Positions 1-9,457 of a stretch of 55,122 nucleotides of DNA are shown in pieces. The DNA comes from an uncultured Gammaproteobacteria bacterium. Lineage in GTDB: Bacteria; Pseudomonadota; Gammaproteobacteria; Arenicellales; CAJQKF01. Below the pieces are notes generated by a model. That model was not told the DNA's origin. It saw nothing but the letters and a program-made list of their open reading frames with translations, and made no database searches. A program made the position numbers and the translations under genes. The DNA lies in NCBI GenBank assembly GCA_905478855.1, contig CAJQKF010000035.1, positions 1-55,122 on the forward strand. The letters run 5' to 3'. The first letter of the stretch is position 1. The number at the start of each line of letters is the position of its first letter.

Positions 1-1144
1 AGCCTTCAATTAAACGATCTATTCCCTGTTTTGCTACAGTGGGCTCAAGAGCACCATAAGAAGCTCGTATAAAACACCCATTTTCCATTCCAAATGCCTG
101 TCCTGGCACAGTTGCCACACCGTAATCCTGGATTAACTTTTGAACGACCTGCATGTCTTTTAGATTTGAATCATTAATTCTAAAAAATACATAAAACGCC
201 CCTGTTGGGCTACAGTGGTCAATGGATGAAATAGTTTTAAGTCCGCCAAGGAAATATTTTCTTACCGAGCCGAGGCCTTCAATCATAGGTGCGCAATAGG
301 AACTACCAGCTTTCAAGCACTCTAAGGCAGCATATTGGCTAATAACGGGCGGACAGATGACATTGGTGTCCTGAATTTTTCGAATGGCAAGGAACATCTG
401 CTCTGGTACAACCATATATCCCATGCGCCAGCTGGCTAAACTGTAACTTTTACTAAGGGAGAATAGGGAAATTGTGTGGGAAGCCGCATCATCTAGGGAT
501 GCTGCAGAGAAATGCGCGGCCCCATCATGACAAAAATATTCATAGGCTTCGTCACTAATATGGAAAATTCCACGTTGTCTGCATAAGTTATTTACAGCGG
601 TCAAATTTTCCTGGGTATATACAACACCCGTCGGGTTGTTGGGTGATACCGTAACTATGGCCCTTGTTCTATTAGTAATCGCTTCTTCAAGTGCAGTTAA
701 GTCTGGTTGATAGTCCTCATTTGAATCTACGGATACTGGTATGCAGTTAACCATGCGAATGGCCATTTCATGGTTGAAATACCAAGGTCGTATGAGTATT
801 ACTTCGTCGTCTGGATCGCAAATGGCTAGAATAGCGTTCAGAAATCCCATATTACTTCCGGCGGTAACAACAATTTCATTCAGACGATTCTGAATTTTGT
901 TGTCGCCAATTAGTTTATGCCGAATACTTGCTCGAAGTTCTGGGATTCCTTCAACAAATTGGTATCGAAAGTTTTCCGGATCGCTATTGAATTTTGCAGG
1001 TGCGGAAAAAACGCTATCAGGAGGATCATAATAAACGACCCCTTGCCCAAGACTGATTGTCCCGGGGTTAGCGGCGATTAAATCTCCAACGGTAGGGATA
1101 ATTGGCGTTTGTACCGCCTTGATACGATTTGACAGCATTTGCAT
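1..1144 (-). CDS. class I/II PLP-dependent aminotransferase (3' end outside the window)
   Basis: Reading the minus strand from an ATG at 1144 gives at least 381 open codons running off the left edge. The protein begins MQMLSNRIKAVQTP and has fold-type I aminotransferase landmarks: SLGQGVVYYDPP near the N-terminus, SPNNPTG, SDEAYEYF, and the Schiff-base lysine in SLSKSYSLASWRMGY. It should transfer an amino group between an amino acid and a 2-oxo acid in the cytoplasm. The substrate cannot be read from sequence; aspartate, aromatic and methionine aminotransferases all share these motifs. A second ATG two codons downstream (1138) is equally possible because neither has a strong ribosome-binding site. 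It is divergent from the large gene at 1461 across a 316-base gap. Family assignment is firm and specificity is open. Confidence 0.88.
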   Translation of the reverse strand, partial: MQMLSNRIKAVQTPIIPTVGDLIAANPGTISLGQGVVYYDPPDSVFSAPAKFNSDPENFRYQFVEGIPELRASIRHKLIGDNKIQNRLNEIVVTAGSNMGFLNAILAICDPDDEVILIRPWYFNHEMAIRMVNCIPVSVDSNEDYQPDLTALEEAITNRTRAIVTVSPNNPTGVVYTQENLTAVNNLCRQRGIFHISDEAYEYFCHDGAAHFSAASLDDAASHTISLFSLSKSYSLASWRMGYMVVPEQMFLAIRKIQDTNVICPPVISQYAALECLKAGSSYCAPMIEGLGSVRKYFLGGLKTISSIDHCSPTGAFYVFFRINDSNLKDMQVVQKLIQDYGVATVPGQAFGMENGCFIRASYGALEPTVAKQGIDRLIEG

Positions 1145-1262
1145 AAAAATAAAATCTCAACTTAATTTAACGGACAAGAGTTAGGGAGTATTGCCGAAGC
1201 TTAACGACATTGTTTGTCAAAAAATCATTCCAAATCAACCCCATCTATTCTTTTTTAAATGA

Positions 1263-1280
1263 ATTATCGTTATCATTGGC
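1263..1280. promoter_or_regulatory. candidate Fur-type box
   Basis: Three head-to-tail hexamers ATTATC, GTTATC and ATTGGC lie at 1263-1280. Read on the opposite strand, the overlapping 19-mer matches the classical Fur consensus at about 13 of 19 positions by my count. It sits in the divergent promoter region of the aminotransferase and the pseudokinase-like gene. No iron gene is adjacent, so iron control is only a suggestion. Confidence 0.3.
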
Positions 1281-1383
1281 GTATAAGGATTCAATATTTA
1301 GGCATGCCGTCATATTGGTAGGCTGCTTTTCTATGAAATACTTTTTAAATTCGGATACTTAACTTCTTTAAGCGAAGCACATT

Positions 1384-1420
1384 ATAGTTTCCTGATTGCT
1401 TTTGGCAATCAGGAAACTAT
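1384..1420. repeat. perfect 16-bp inverted repeat (hairpin), 5-base loop
   Basis: Arm ATAGTTTCCTGATTGC at 1384-1399 is exactly complementary to 1405-1420, with loop TTTTG. No U-run follows on either strand, so it is not a classical intrinsic terminator. It ends 40 bases before the TTG start at 1461 and would lie in that gene's leader. It could be an RNA regulatory stem, a protein-binding palindrome or a copy of a dispersed repeat. I see no second copy in this window. Confidence 0.75.
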
Positions 1421-1460
1421 CCACGCCATAAGCGTAACCCGAAACTTAACGGGAAATTAG

Positions 1461-4310
1461 TTGGAAGATCATCAAACAAATAAACAAGCAGACTCCGGTC
1501 TGCAAACATCACAACATAACTCTATGATTGATGCCGAATACGTATCCGCCCCTCTGAAAAACGGCACACAAGTTGGCGATACAACAATAAAAGCACTGGT
1601 TTGCGCAAGTTTTAGCGGCTATACCTACATAGGTTTCAAATCGGGGGTTAAGAATCCGCATATTATGCAGGAATATTTTCCTGCCGAAATAAGTGTTCGT
1701 GATTCAGATCATGTCGCTTTATTACTGCGAGATGAATCGGTTAGTCATGAATTTGAGTTTGGACTAAGACGATTTACGCGACTTGCCAAAACACTGCAAA
1801 CAAAAAATGGCAAAGTAGTATCCGTTGCGGAACAAAATGATACTGTTTATTATGTAGCTGACTTTGATTTTCGATGCACATTCAAATCAATTATAGAGAG
1901 TGGTAAGCGTGTTCCAGGTGAAAACATTGTTCAGTGGTTAAAAAACTGCTTAGAATATTTAGATCAGCCCCATCATTTTAATTTGTTACATTTGGGGATT
2001 CAGTCTGATTCTATTTTGATTGATGCCAATGGTGAAGCAATCTTAGTTGGTTTTAACAGTGTAGGACCCTCGTTTACTATCGATTCAAGTAGACCCGAGT
2101 ATACCTATTTGCCCATAGAGAGAATTCGAGCCGACGCTGAAATGCTTCCTGCTAGCGACTTTTACTCGTTAGCAGCAGTTCTTTTACATGGGATGACGGG
2201 GCGTGAACCAGTCCATGCAGCGCGCAGAAGTGGCGCAGTAGCAGCGGGTCGAGCTGATCCGCTTGCTGAACAATTCTCGGAATTGGAAGATCTCTATGAT
2301 AAAAAACTTTTATCAGTCCTCAAATGGATGCTTTTACCACAGCCTATGGAGCGTCCTCAATCAGTTGAACAAATTTTTGCCAAATTGAGTGGCAATGATA
2401 AAGAATTTACACCTGCTGTTAGAAAAACAATTCCACAAGCAAAACAACAGCAAAGTAAACTCGTGCAACCTGAAAAAGGTTCACCCTCGCTAGAGAAACA
2501 AACGGATCAAACTCCAGTCCCAATGGCCGAAACACTTGAGCCTGTTGATCAACATAAAGTAGCAAACGAAATCACTTCCAAAAGCGCCGTGGTTGAGATC
2601 CCTGAGTTATCAGAACTGCATGAGCGAACGCCGCAAAATTGGTTTCAGGACGAAGACGAAAGGCATACCAGAACCAACATTCTTTCCTTAGTTTCGAACT
2701 CCCCGTATACTTGGTTTGTGGTTGCTGTTTTATCGATTTTACTCGCATGGTGGTGGCTAGGAACTGATGCCACCAACCAAAATGTTATTGATTCTACTAA
2801 TGATGTGCCGAGTATAAACGTAGTTCCACGATCTGAAACTCCAGCCAAACCGACAACTACGATAGAGCAAGAACCAACAACAGCAAGCAGTATTGAGTCG
2901 AGCATTGAAAAGTCACCTCTTGATTTACCGATTGATAGTGGCGAATCATCTTCCCCACAGATAGTGTTGGAGCCCGAATCAGAAATTTCTGAAATAGGCG
3001 ACGCTGAGCGTGCACAACGGTTTGAAAAGCTAGCCGCACTGGAACGAAGACTTGAACCCTATCTTGTCGAGGCTGATGCTCATTTTCAAAACGGACGATT
3101 ATTAGAGCCAGGTAATGCTAACGCGTTAAAAAGCTACGAAAAAATCCTTTCTATGGATGCTGAAAATAGCACTGCGAAAGCCGGGATAAAAGCAATAATT
3201 GAGAGAACACTAACGAGCACGGATAGCTTAATAAAGAACGGAGATATAGACTCGGCTAAAAACAATCTCGCCCGACTTAGCGAAGTTTCCCCTGGAAATA
3301 GTAAAATTGAGGAACTTCAGCGGTCTATTAACGAAATAGTCCTTCAGCAGCAATTAGAAGCCGAGGCTGTCAGAAAAGAACAAGAAAAATTAGCCAAGTT
3401 AGAACAAGAAGAAGAAAGCAAACGTCAATCATTACAAAGCCTAATGAGCAAAGCAATTTCAAGTTTCGATTCTAGTCAACTTGTTGAACCACCATTAGAA
3501 AATGCGCTCTATTATTATCGTAAAATGCTGGAACTGGATCCGAGCAGTATTCCTGCATCGGCAGGAATAGCACAGATTGCAGCTACTTTTCTGCGTCAGG
3601 CAAAACAGTCAATTGGAATTAGTGACTTTGATATTGCAGATCGAAACCTAACAACAGCGGCTGCGATAGATCCTAGCAATGCAGAGATTCCAATATTGCG
3701 ATCTCAAATTAATACGCAACGAAGACTAGCAGAACAAGAACGTATAGCCTTGCAAGAGGCCGAGTTACGACGTGGTGAGGCTGAAACGGCCGCGAATCAA
3801 CAACTACAGCTCAATTTACAGTCTGGAATAAAAGCCTATTATGATGGCGAATATATTGAATCTTATAACTATTTAAAACCCCTCTCAGACCGGGGTGTTG
3901 CACGAGCTCAATTTCGTGTGGCAATGATGTACGAGTACGGACGAGGTTTGCAACCGAACAAAGCCGAAGCTAGAAAACTATTTCTAGTAGCGCTAGAGGA
4001 CATTCGCGAGCTTTCAAAGTCAGGGGTGTCTTGGGCTCAAGCTGATCTTGGATCCTATTACGAGGATGGAATTATAATTAATCAAGATTATCGAACCGCA
4101 GCAAATTGGTATTACCAATCGGCCGAACAGGGCTACTCCGGTGCTCAGACAAATTTAGGCGTACTTTTTGCAAACGGACACGGCGTGAATCCGGATATGA
4201 AAAAAGCTGTCGAATGGTTTAAGCGAGCAGCACTGCAAGGCGATCGCGTCGCTAAAGAAAACCTGACAATTCTTGGATATGACCCTGAGAAAATAATTCT
4301 TGGCGAGTAA
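1461..4310 (+). CDS. membrane protein: kinase-like (pseudokinase) domain, TM segment, TPR-like duplication, Sel1 repeats
   Basis: A 949-aa protein from a TTG start; an ATG at 1524 (residue 22) is the alternative, and neither has a good ribosome-binding site. Residues about 40-310 follow a bacterial Ser/Thr kinase plan: an EYFP-x-R-like N-lobe motif (residues 69-80), a catalytic-loop equivalent at 177-190, a YLPIERIR segment replacing APE, and SDFYSLAAVLL. The catalytic residues are replaced: Gln70 where the ATP lysine is expected, Gly179 for the HRD aspartate, Val196 for the DFG aspartate. A charged linker leads to one transmembrane segment (about 417-437). Then come a duplicated TPR-like module, a Gln/Glu-rich coiled coil, and C-terminal Sel1-type repeats (about 790-940). 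I infer a membrane-anchored scaffold or sensor with its kinase-like domain in the cytoplasm and repeats across the membrane. Its partner is unknown. Confidence 0.75.
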   Translation: MEDHQTNKQADSGLQTSQHNSMIDAEYVSAPLKNGTQVGDTTIKALVCASFSGYTYIGFKSGVKNPHIMQEYFPAEISVRDSDHVALLLRDESVSHEFEFGLRRFTRLAKTLQTKNGKVVSVAEQNDTVYYVADFDFRCTFKSIIESGKRVPGENIVQWLKNCLEYLDQPHHFNLLHLGIQSDSILIDANGEAILVGFNSVGPSFTIDSSRPEYTYLPIERIRADAEMLPASDFYSLAAVLLHGMTGREPVHAARRSGAVAAGRADPLAEQFSELEDLYDKKLLSVLKWMLLPQPMERPQSVEQIFAKLSGNDKEFTPAVRKTIPQAKQQQSKLVQPEKGSPSLEKQTDQTPVPMAETLEPVDQHKVANEITSKSAVVEIPELSELHERTPQNWFQDEDERHTRTNILSLVSNSPYTWFVVAVLSILLAWWWLGTDATNQNVIDSTNDVPSINVVPRSETPAKPTTTIEQEPTTASSIESSIEKSPLDLPIDSGESSSPQIVLEPESEISEIGDAERAQRFEKLAALERRLEPYLVEADAHFQNGRLLEPGNANALKSYEKILSMDAENSTAKAGIKAIIERTLTSTDSLIKNGDIDSAKNNLARLSEVSPGNSKIEELQRSINEIVLQQQLEAEAVRKEQEKLAKLEQEEESKRQSLQSLMSKAISSFDSSQLVEPPLENALYYYRKMLELDPSSIPASAGIAQIAATFLRQAKQSIGISDFDIADRNLTTAAAIDPSNAEIPILRSQINTQRRLAEQERIALQEAELRRGEAETAANQQLQLNLQSGIKAYYDGEYIESYNYLKPLSDRGVARAQFRVAMMYEYGRGLQPNKAEARKLFLVALEDIRELSKSGVSWAQADLGSYYEDGIIINQDYRTAANWYYQSAEQGYSGAQTNLGVLFANGHGVNPDMKKAVEWFKRAALQGDRVAKENLTILGYDPEKIILGE

Positions 4311-4434
4311 ACGTCGCAACATGTACAAGTGAGCTTAACTTGTTGGCACGGATTTTAGTAAATGAAGCGGGAAAATATCCATCTTTAGCAAAAGATAGAT
4401 ACTCCCCTCGCATTTTATAGCTACTCCAACTCTA

Positions 4435-5319
4435 CTATAGTACCTCACCTGCACTAATTCCATTCTGCAGGCAAGTTGCCTCTACAGTATTACGTAATAA
4501 GCATGCAATGGTCATTGGACCGACACCACCGGGAACGGGGGTAATTGCACCGGCAACTTCACTTGCTGAAGAGAACTCCACATCGCCCACTAGTTTTGTT
4601 TTTCCATTTTCACCAGCAATTCGATTAATTCCAACATCGATGACCGTTGCCCCGAGCTTAATCCAGTCACCCGTTATCATTTCTGGACGGCCAACAGCGG
4701 CGACCAAGATATCTGCTTGTTTGCATACTTCTTGCAAATCTTTTGTTCTGGAATGAGTTATTGTAACAGTGCAACTTTTTGCTAGTAGTAGTGCGGCCAT
4801 AGGTTTACCAACTATATTTGATCGACCCACAATAACAGCATTCGCACCGGTTAAATCGCCGAGATAGTCTTCCAACAACATTCGACATCCAAGAGGTGTA
4901 CAAGGCACTAAACCGGGAGCGCCAGTATTAAGTCTACCGACATTTATCAAATGAAAACCATCAACATCTTTATCAGGATTTATGGCATTTATAACCGCAG
5001 TTTCATTAATCTGGGCGGGCAGCGGTAGTTGAACAAGTATACCGTTTACCTTTGGATCATTGTTTAGTTGATCTACAATCTTAAGCAACTCTTCCTGTGT
5101 TGCAGTATCTGGGAGCTTAAACTCAAAGGATTCCATTCCCGCTTCAATGGTCTGCTTGCCCTTATTGCGGACATAGACTTGACTTGCCGGATCCTCACCA
5201 ACTAACACCACAGCTAAACCGGGCTTAACCCCGTGTTTATTTTTTAGTAACGCAACACTTTTTGCAATATCTACCCTGAGATTGGCGGCAAATGCCTTAC
5301 CATCAATAATATGAGCCAT
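4435..5319 (-). CDS. folD: bifunctional methylenetetrahydrofolate dehydrogenase/cyclohydrolase FolD
   Basis: The 294-aa protein matches the usual FolD length. It converts 5,10-methylene-THF to 5,10-methenyl-THF with NADP and then hydrolyses it to 10-formyl-THF in the cytoplasm. Visible landmarks are the catalytic Tyr49-Lys53 pair in VYVRNK, the nucleotide-binding [11 protein letters not shown] segment, and the C-terminal VPGGVGPMT signature. The ATG at 5319 has a strong AGGAG ribosome-binding site about seven bases upstream, which settles the start. It converges on the large membrane protein gene and is divergent from ccmA. It joins the folate pool fed by gcvTHP and the demethylating flavoprotein elsewhere in the window. 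Confidence 0.96.
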   Translation of the reverse strand: MAHIIDGKAFAANLRVDIAKSVALLKNKHGVKPGLAVVLVGEDPASQVYVRNKGKQTIEAGMESFEFKLPDTATQEELLKIVDQLNNDPKVNGILVQLPLPAQINETAVINAINPDKDVDGFHLINVGRLNTGAPGLVPCTPLGCRMLLEDYLGDLTGANAVIVGRSNIVGKPMAALLLAKSCTVTITHSRTKDLQEVCKQADILVAAVGRPEMITGDWIKLGATVIDVGINRIAGENGKTKLVGDVEFSSASEVAGAITPVPGGVGPMTIACLLRNTVEATCLQNGISAGEVL

Positions 5320-5496
5320 GAAATCTCCTTCAATTAAATTTTAGGCAATAAAAAACTATGTTAAATAGCGTTGTATAATACCTTAAACCACCGTAGATTC
5401 GCGGGTGAGAAGCATATTAAAATCGACTAGATTGATTTCATAATGTGGTAATAAACCGAGTAGTAAACCTCCATTCAACATATCGTGAAATAAAAT

Positions 5497-6108
5497 TTGA
5501 AAACTTTAGAAGTTGATAATATTTCCTGCATAAAAGGAGATCATGAGCTATTCAGTCGTTTTAGTTATTCTTTTTTGTCTGGTCATAGCTATCATGTCGT
5601 AGGCGAGAATGGCGCAGGAAAAACGAGCTTTCTAAAGATTCTTTGTGGAATTGCTAGACCCGATTCTGGTCGCATTACATGGTCTGAACTCGATATTCAT
5701 CAAAATATTGAACATTATTTGCCGGATCTTCTTTACATCGGACATAAGAACGCGGTAAAGAGCGAGTTAACAGTCATTGAAAATCTCTCTTTCTCGTCCA
5801 ATTTGCATGTTTCAAAAATCAACACTGAGTTGTTAAATGTAATCGATCAATGTGAACTTTCAGGCTATGAGAATGTTCCCTGTAAATACCTGTCACTTGG
5901 ACAAACTAGACGTGTCGCCATTGCTAGACTGTTTATCGAATCGGCATCTATTTGGCTATTAGATGAACCAATCAACGGACTGGATATAAAAGGAGTTGCA
6001 TTGTTTATACAACTTGTGAATAAACATACTGGCAATGGTGGCATAGTTGTATTTACTAGCCATCAGTTGCTCGACTTAAAGAATCAACATCAGATCCGCT
6101 TGGTATAG
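5497..6108 (+). CDS. ccmA: cytochrome c maturation heme-export ATPase CcmA
   Basis: A 203-aa single-domain ABC ATPase of normal CcmA size. Walker A is GENGAGKTS, the signature is LSLGQTRRVAIARL (the QxRR form typical of CcmA), and Walker B is IWLLDEPINGLD. With CcmB it forms the ATPase and membrane core that releases heme-loaded CcmE during periplasmic cytochrome c assembly. The start is TTG at 5497; no ATG is available that would leave the N-terminal strand intact, and there is no clear ribosome-binding site. ccmB follows after 11 bases. The usual downstream ccmCDEFGH genes are missing from this locus. Confidence 0.92.
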   Translation: MKTLEVDNISCIKGDHELFSRFSYSFLSGHSYHVVGENGAGKTSFLKILCGIARPDSGRITWSELDIHQNIEHYLPDLLYIGHKNAVKSELTVIENLSFSSNLHVSKINTELLNVIDQCELSGYENVPCKYLSLGQTRRVAIARLFIESASIWLLDEPINGLDIKGVALFIQLVNKHTGNGGIVVFTSHQLLDLKNQHQIRLV

Positions 6109-6119
6109 AACTGAATACA

Positions 6120-6788
6120 ATGTGGAAGCACTTTACAATAGTCGTTGGCAGGGATTTAAGAATTGCATTTCGAAATCCAGGTGACTTTTTAAATCCACTG
6201 ATGTTTTTTGTAATTATCACTTGTCTGTTCCCATTGGGTATTGGCAGCAGTCCTCAGCAACTTGCAGAGGTTGCTCCCGGAATTGTCTGGGTGACTGCCC
6301 TACTTTCAACTTTATTGGGTTTAGAAGGATTGTTCAAGCAAGATTTCGAAGACGGTTCGCTTGAGCAACTATGTTTGGCGCCCACTCCCTTATCATTACT
6401 CGCATTTGGGAAAATAACCGCGCACTGGTTGATTTACGGATTACCGATTGTAATCATGAGTCCATTAATCGGAGTTTTACTTCACTTAGATTCTCAAGCT
6501 TTTGTAACACTAGTTCTAAGTTTATTACTTGGCACGCCAAGTTTAAGTTTGATCGGTGCTATTGGTGTTGGATTAACCGCAGGCTTAAGGCGAGGCGGAG
6601 TTCTTCTCACTTTATTGATTTTACCTTTGTATATTCCGATACTGATTTTTGGTGCTAGTGCGATACAGTCCGCGGCTCTAGGCTTCGATGCCACAGGTCA
6701 ACTTTATATTTTATCCTCGCTACTAGTGCTGTCACTCATTACAACACCATTTGCCACGGCTGCCGCTATTCGAATCACCATTAATTAA
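6120..6788 (+). CDS. ccmB: heme exporter membrane protein CcmB
   Basis: A 222-aa, strongly hydrophobic protein with about six membrane segments and the characteristic CcmB opening: a basic RDLRIAFRNPGD amphipathic stretch before the first helix, then a FPLGIG turn. It is the permease partner of CcmA, 11 bases upstream, in the inner membrane. The reading frame is intact and of normal length. The gene ends the transcription unit, facing djlA with 40 bases between stop codons, so ccmC and later genes must lie elsewhere if this organism uses System I. Confidence 0.92.
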   Translation: MWKHFTIVVGRDLRIAFRNPGDFLNPLMFFVIITCLFPLGIGSSPQQLAEVAPGIVWVTALLSTLLGLEGLFKQDFEDGSLEQLCLAPTPLSLLAFGKITAHWLIYGLPIVIMSPLIGVLLHLDSQAFVTLVLSLLLGTPSLSLIGAIGVGLTAGLRRGGVLLTLLILPLYIPILIFGASAIQSAALGFDATGQLYILSSLLVLSLITTPFATAAAIRITIN

Positions 6789-6819
6789 ACGAGGGACAGA
6801 CAAACGTAAGAAATGAATT

Positions 6820-6838
6820 GAGAAACGATTAGTTTCTC
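6820..6838. terminator. hairpin between convergent ccmB and djlA
   Basis: GAGAAAC at 6820-6826 pairs with GTTTCTC at 6832-6838 across a five-base loop and is followed on the plus strand by a short T-rich stretch. It overlaps the djlA stop codon (6829-6831). The position suggests termination of the ccmAB transcript. The stem is short and AT-rich, so it is only a modest candidate. Confidence 0.35.
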
Positions 6839-7608
6839 TTTCGTGACTTTCGCACTAAATCATAGGCTTGTCGAATTTCTTGGGATTTTGTATTAGCCAG
6901 CTTCAGCATTTCCTCTGGCATACCTCGAGCGACTAGTTTATCAGGATGGTGCTGATTCATTAGTCGACGATAGGATTTCTTAACCTCCGCATCAGTGTGG
7001 TCAGGCGTAATTCCCAACAGCTGATAGGCGCGTTTTAAAGTATCGGCATCGGTTTCAAATGCTTCCGCAGCCGAACCCAAACCTTGCGCAAGACGTAATA
7101 GATGATCAAATTTGCTCGAGGAAAAGTGCAGTTTCTCGGAAATTTCGATCAATAATTCACGTTCCTTAGTATGTAGTTCACCATCGGCCATTGCCGTCAT
7201 AATTTGAATTTCTATAAAGAATTGAACCAAATTACGACTTCTATGGCATTCAAGACGAAATTGCTCCAGAACTCCGGGCAAATCAAAGTCGTCGGCTTTA
7301 CCTGCGGAAAAAAGCTGCATTGCAGCTTTTTGCTGAGCGTCGTCCAAACTCATTTGCAACATTATCTTACGGGCATGACCAATCTCTAATTCCGATACTC
7401 GTCCATCAGATTTTGCCACTCGACCCATAACTGCAAATGTTGCGGTGAAGAACGCTAACTGTGTAGTTTCAGTAATATCTTCGTCTGCTTGTAGTTGTGC
7501 GAAGCCCTTATCGAATTGATGCCCAAATACAAGACCTAACAGCACGCCCAGTGGTCCGCCCAGCATGAAACCGAACGCACCACCGGCTAATTTCCCCCAC
7601 CACGACAT
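6829..7608 (-). CDS. djlA: DnaJ-like membrane-anchored co-chaperone DjlA
   Basis: A 259-aa protein close to the usual DjlA length. The N-terminus carries one glycine-rich membrane segment (GGAFGFMLGGPLGVLLGLVFG), the middle is an acidic helical TerB-like domain (about residues 50-170), and the last 65 residues are a J domain with the HPD tripeptide in NQHHPDK. Known DjlA proteins recruit DnaK to the inner-membrane surface and stimulate its ATPase. It is transcribed after ilvD with 25 bases between them, so the two may share a message. The domain order is diagnostic. Confidence 0.93.
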   Translation of the reverse strand: MSWWGKLAGGAFGFMLGGPLGVLLGLVFGHQFDKGFAQLQADEDITETTQLAFFTATFAVMGRVAKSDGRVSELEIGHARKIMLQMSLDDAQQKAAMQLFSAGKADDFDLPGVLEQFRLECHRSRNLVQFFIEIQIMTAMADGELHTKERELLIEISEKLHFSSSKFDHLLRLAQGLGSAAEAFETDADTLKRAYQLLGITPDHTDAEVKKSYRRLMNQHHPDKLVARGMPEEMLKLANTKSQEIRQAYDLVRKSRKRN

Positions 7609-7633
7609 ACTGTTTAATTACCTAAATTAAGAA

Positions 7634-9313
7634 CTATTCGTCAGTAACACAGCCGACACTCGCATCGCTAACGTTCTTAATGTATTTATACAAAGTGCCT
7701 TTTGTAACCTTATATGCGGGTGCGACCCACTTTGCTCGTCGATCAGCCATTTCGGATTCGCTGACATCAACATCCAATCGGTTGGCTTCCGCATCAATGG
7801 TTACTACATCACCATCTACAACTAAACCCAGCGGCCCCCCCTCTTGAGCTTCAGGTACCACGTGGCCAATAATAAAACCGTGTGAACCTCCGGAAAACCT
7901 GCCGTCTGTTATCAGTGCTACATCTGAGCCCATGCCGGCACCTATAATGGCAGAGGTTGGCGTTAACATTTCCGGCATTCCGGGTCCACCTTTAGGGCCC
8001 TCATAACGGATGATGATCACATCACCCTTTTGAATTTTTCCTTCTTCAAGAGCTCTCAACATATCTTCTTCGGCGTCGAAAACTCGCGCTGGACCTTTAA
8101 AATGCAGCCCTTCTTTACCAGTTATCTTCGCAACTGAGCCGCCGGGAGCAAGTGTGCCCTTCAATATGCGAATATGACCCGATTCTTTTATCGGATTATC
8201 CAGCATATGCACAACATCTTGATTATTACTTATGGGCGCCACATTTTCTAAATTTTCAGCGATAGTCTTTCCGGTCACGGTCATAACCTCACCATCAAGC
8301 AATCCCTCATTTAGTAAATACTTCATAATTGCCGGTATTCCACCAATTTTATGCACGTCTTCCATCACATACTTACCACTTGGCTTAAGATCAGCAATAA
8401 ATGGTACGCGATCACTTACAGACTGAAAGTCATCCATAGTTAGTGCTACACCAATGGCTCGAGCCATTGCTATCAAATGTAGTACCGCATTAGTTGATCC
8501 TCCGAGTACAGTTACCATCACCATAGCATTTTCAAATGAAGATCGAGTCATAATGTCGCTAGGGACAATATTTTTTTCCATGAGATTACGAACCGCAGCA
8601 CCTGCATCAATACATTCCTGCAATTTCTGTGGGTCGTTAGCGGGAGTAGACGAACTATAGGGTAAGGACATACCCATAGACTCTATCGCACTGGCCATGG
8701 TGTTTGCAGTGTACATACCACCACAGGCTCCAGCACCTGGACAAGAATTCTCAACAATTTCTTGTCGTTCTGTATCGTCTATTGATTTTGCTAAATACTG
8801 CCCGTAACTTTGAAATGCGGAGACAATATCAACCACTTGGCCTTGAGCACGTCCACCACGAATCGTTCCGCCGTATACCATTAATGAGGGTCGATTTAAA
8901 CGAGCCATAGCCATTATGCATCCCGGCATGTTTTTGTCGCATCCAGGGATAGTTATTAGTCCGTCGTACCATTGTGCTGCTGTTACCGTTTCAATACTGT
9001 CGGCGATTAAATCCCGCGACTGTAGTGAGTAACACATACCTTCCGTTCCCATGGAAATGCCGTCGCTTACACCTATAGTATTAAATCGCATACCGATAAG
9101 ATCAGCGTCTACAACACCGTCCTTAATTTTCGCTGCCAAGTCGTTCAGATGCATGTTGCAGGTATTCCCCTCCCACCATATTGACGCGATACCTACTTGG
9201 GCTTTATTCATGTCTTCATTAGTCATTCCCGTGCCGTATAGCATTGCCTGGGAAGCACCCTGTGCACGGGGTTGAGTTATTCTGGAGCTAATCTTATTGA
9301 TATCATTCGACAT
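7634..9313 (-). CDS. ilvD: dihydroxy-acid dehydratase IlvD
   Basis: A 559-aa IlvD/Edd-family enzyme that dehydrates 2,3-dihydroxyisovalerate and its isoleucine-pathway homologue in branched-chain amino acid synthesis. Visible motifs are GCDKNMPGC (Cys125 and Cys132), [15 protein letters not shown] with the second cluster-binding cysteine, and SGRFSGG-like text near the C-terminus ([11 protein letters not shown]). The length fits the shorter 2Fe-2S-type IlvD class. The ATG at 9313 is the family start; the ribosome-binding site is weak. No other ilv gene is nearby, so it is an isolated biosynthetic gene whose control is not visible here. Confidence 0.95.
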   Translation of the reverse strand: MSNDINKISSRITQPRAQGASQAMLYGTGMTNEDMNKAQVGIASIWWEGNTCNMHLNDLAAKIKDGVVDADLIGMRFNTIGVSDGISMGTEGMCYSLQSRDLIADSIETVTAAQWYDGLITIPGCDKNMPGCIMAMARLNRPSLMVYGGTIRGGRAQGQVVDIVSAFQSYGQYLAKSIDDTERQEIVENSCPGAGACGGMYTANTMASAIESMGMSLPYSSSTPANDPQKLQECIDAGAAVRNLMEKNIVPSDIMTRSSFENAMVMVTVLGGSTNAVLHLIAMARAIGVALTMDDFQSVSDRVPFIADLKPSGKYVMEDVHKIGGIPAIMKYLLNEGLLDGEVMTVTGKTIAENLENVAPISNNQDVVHMLDNPIKESGHIRILKGTLAPGGSVAKITGKEGLHFKGPARVFDAEEDMLRALEEGKIQKGDVIIIRYEGPKGGPGMPEMLTPTSAIIGAGMGSDVALITDGRFSGGSHGFIIGHVVPEAQEGGPLGLVVDGDVVTIDAEANRLDVDVSESEMADRRAKWVAPAYKVTKGTLYKYIKNVSDASVGCVTDE

Positions 9314-9457
9314 TGGTTATACCGAGTTAGTAATTCTATAGGTTTAAAAAGCGGACGATCATATCAAAATTTGAATGCACAAATACTCGTACACATAGAA
9401 TTAATCCATTGATTGTGCTTATTTCTAGTGCTTTGACGCCCTAAATAAATACTATTC

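Larger units (their letters stand above)
1145..1460. other. 316-base divergent intergenic region with structured leader
   Basis: No reading frame of credible length lies here. It holds a Fur-like site (1263-1280), a 16-bp perfect hairpin (1384-1420), and smaller potential hairpins between that hairpin and the next gene: ACGC/GCGT at about 1424-1436 and CCCG/CGGG at about 1438-1453. The right half would be the 5' leader of the gene at 1461, and the left half must contain the aminotransferase promoter. I see no tRNA-like fold and no riboswitch I recognise. Confidence 0.6.
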
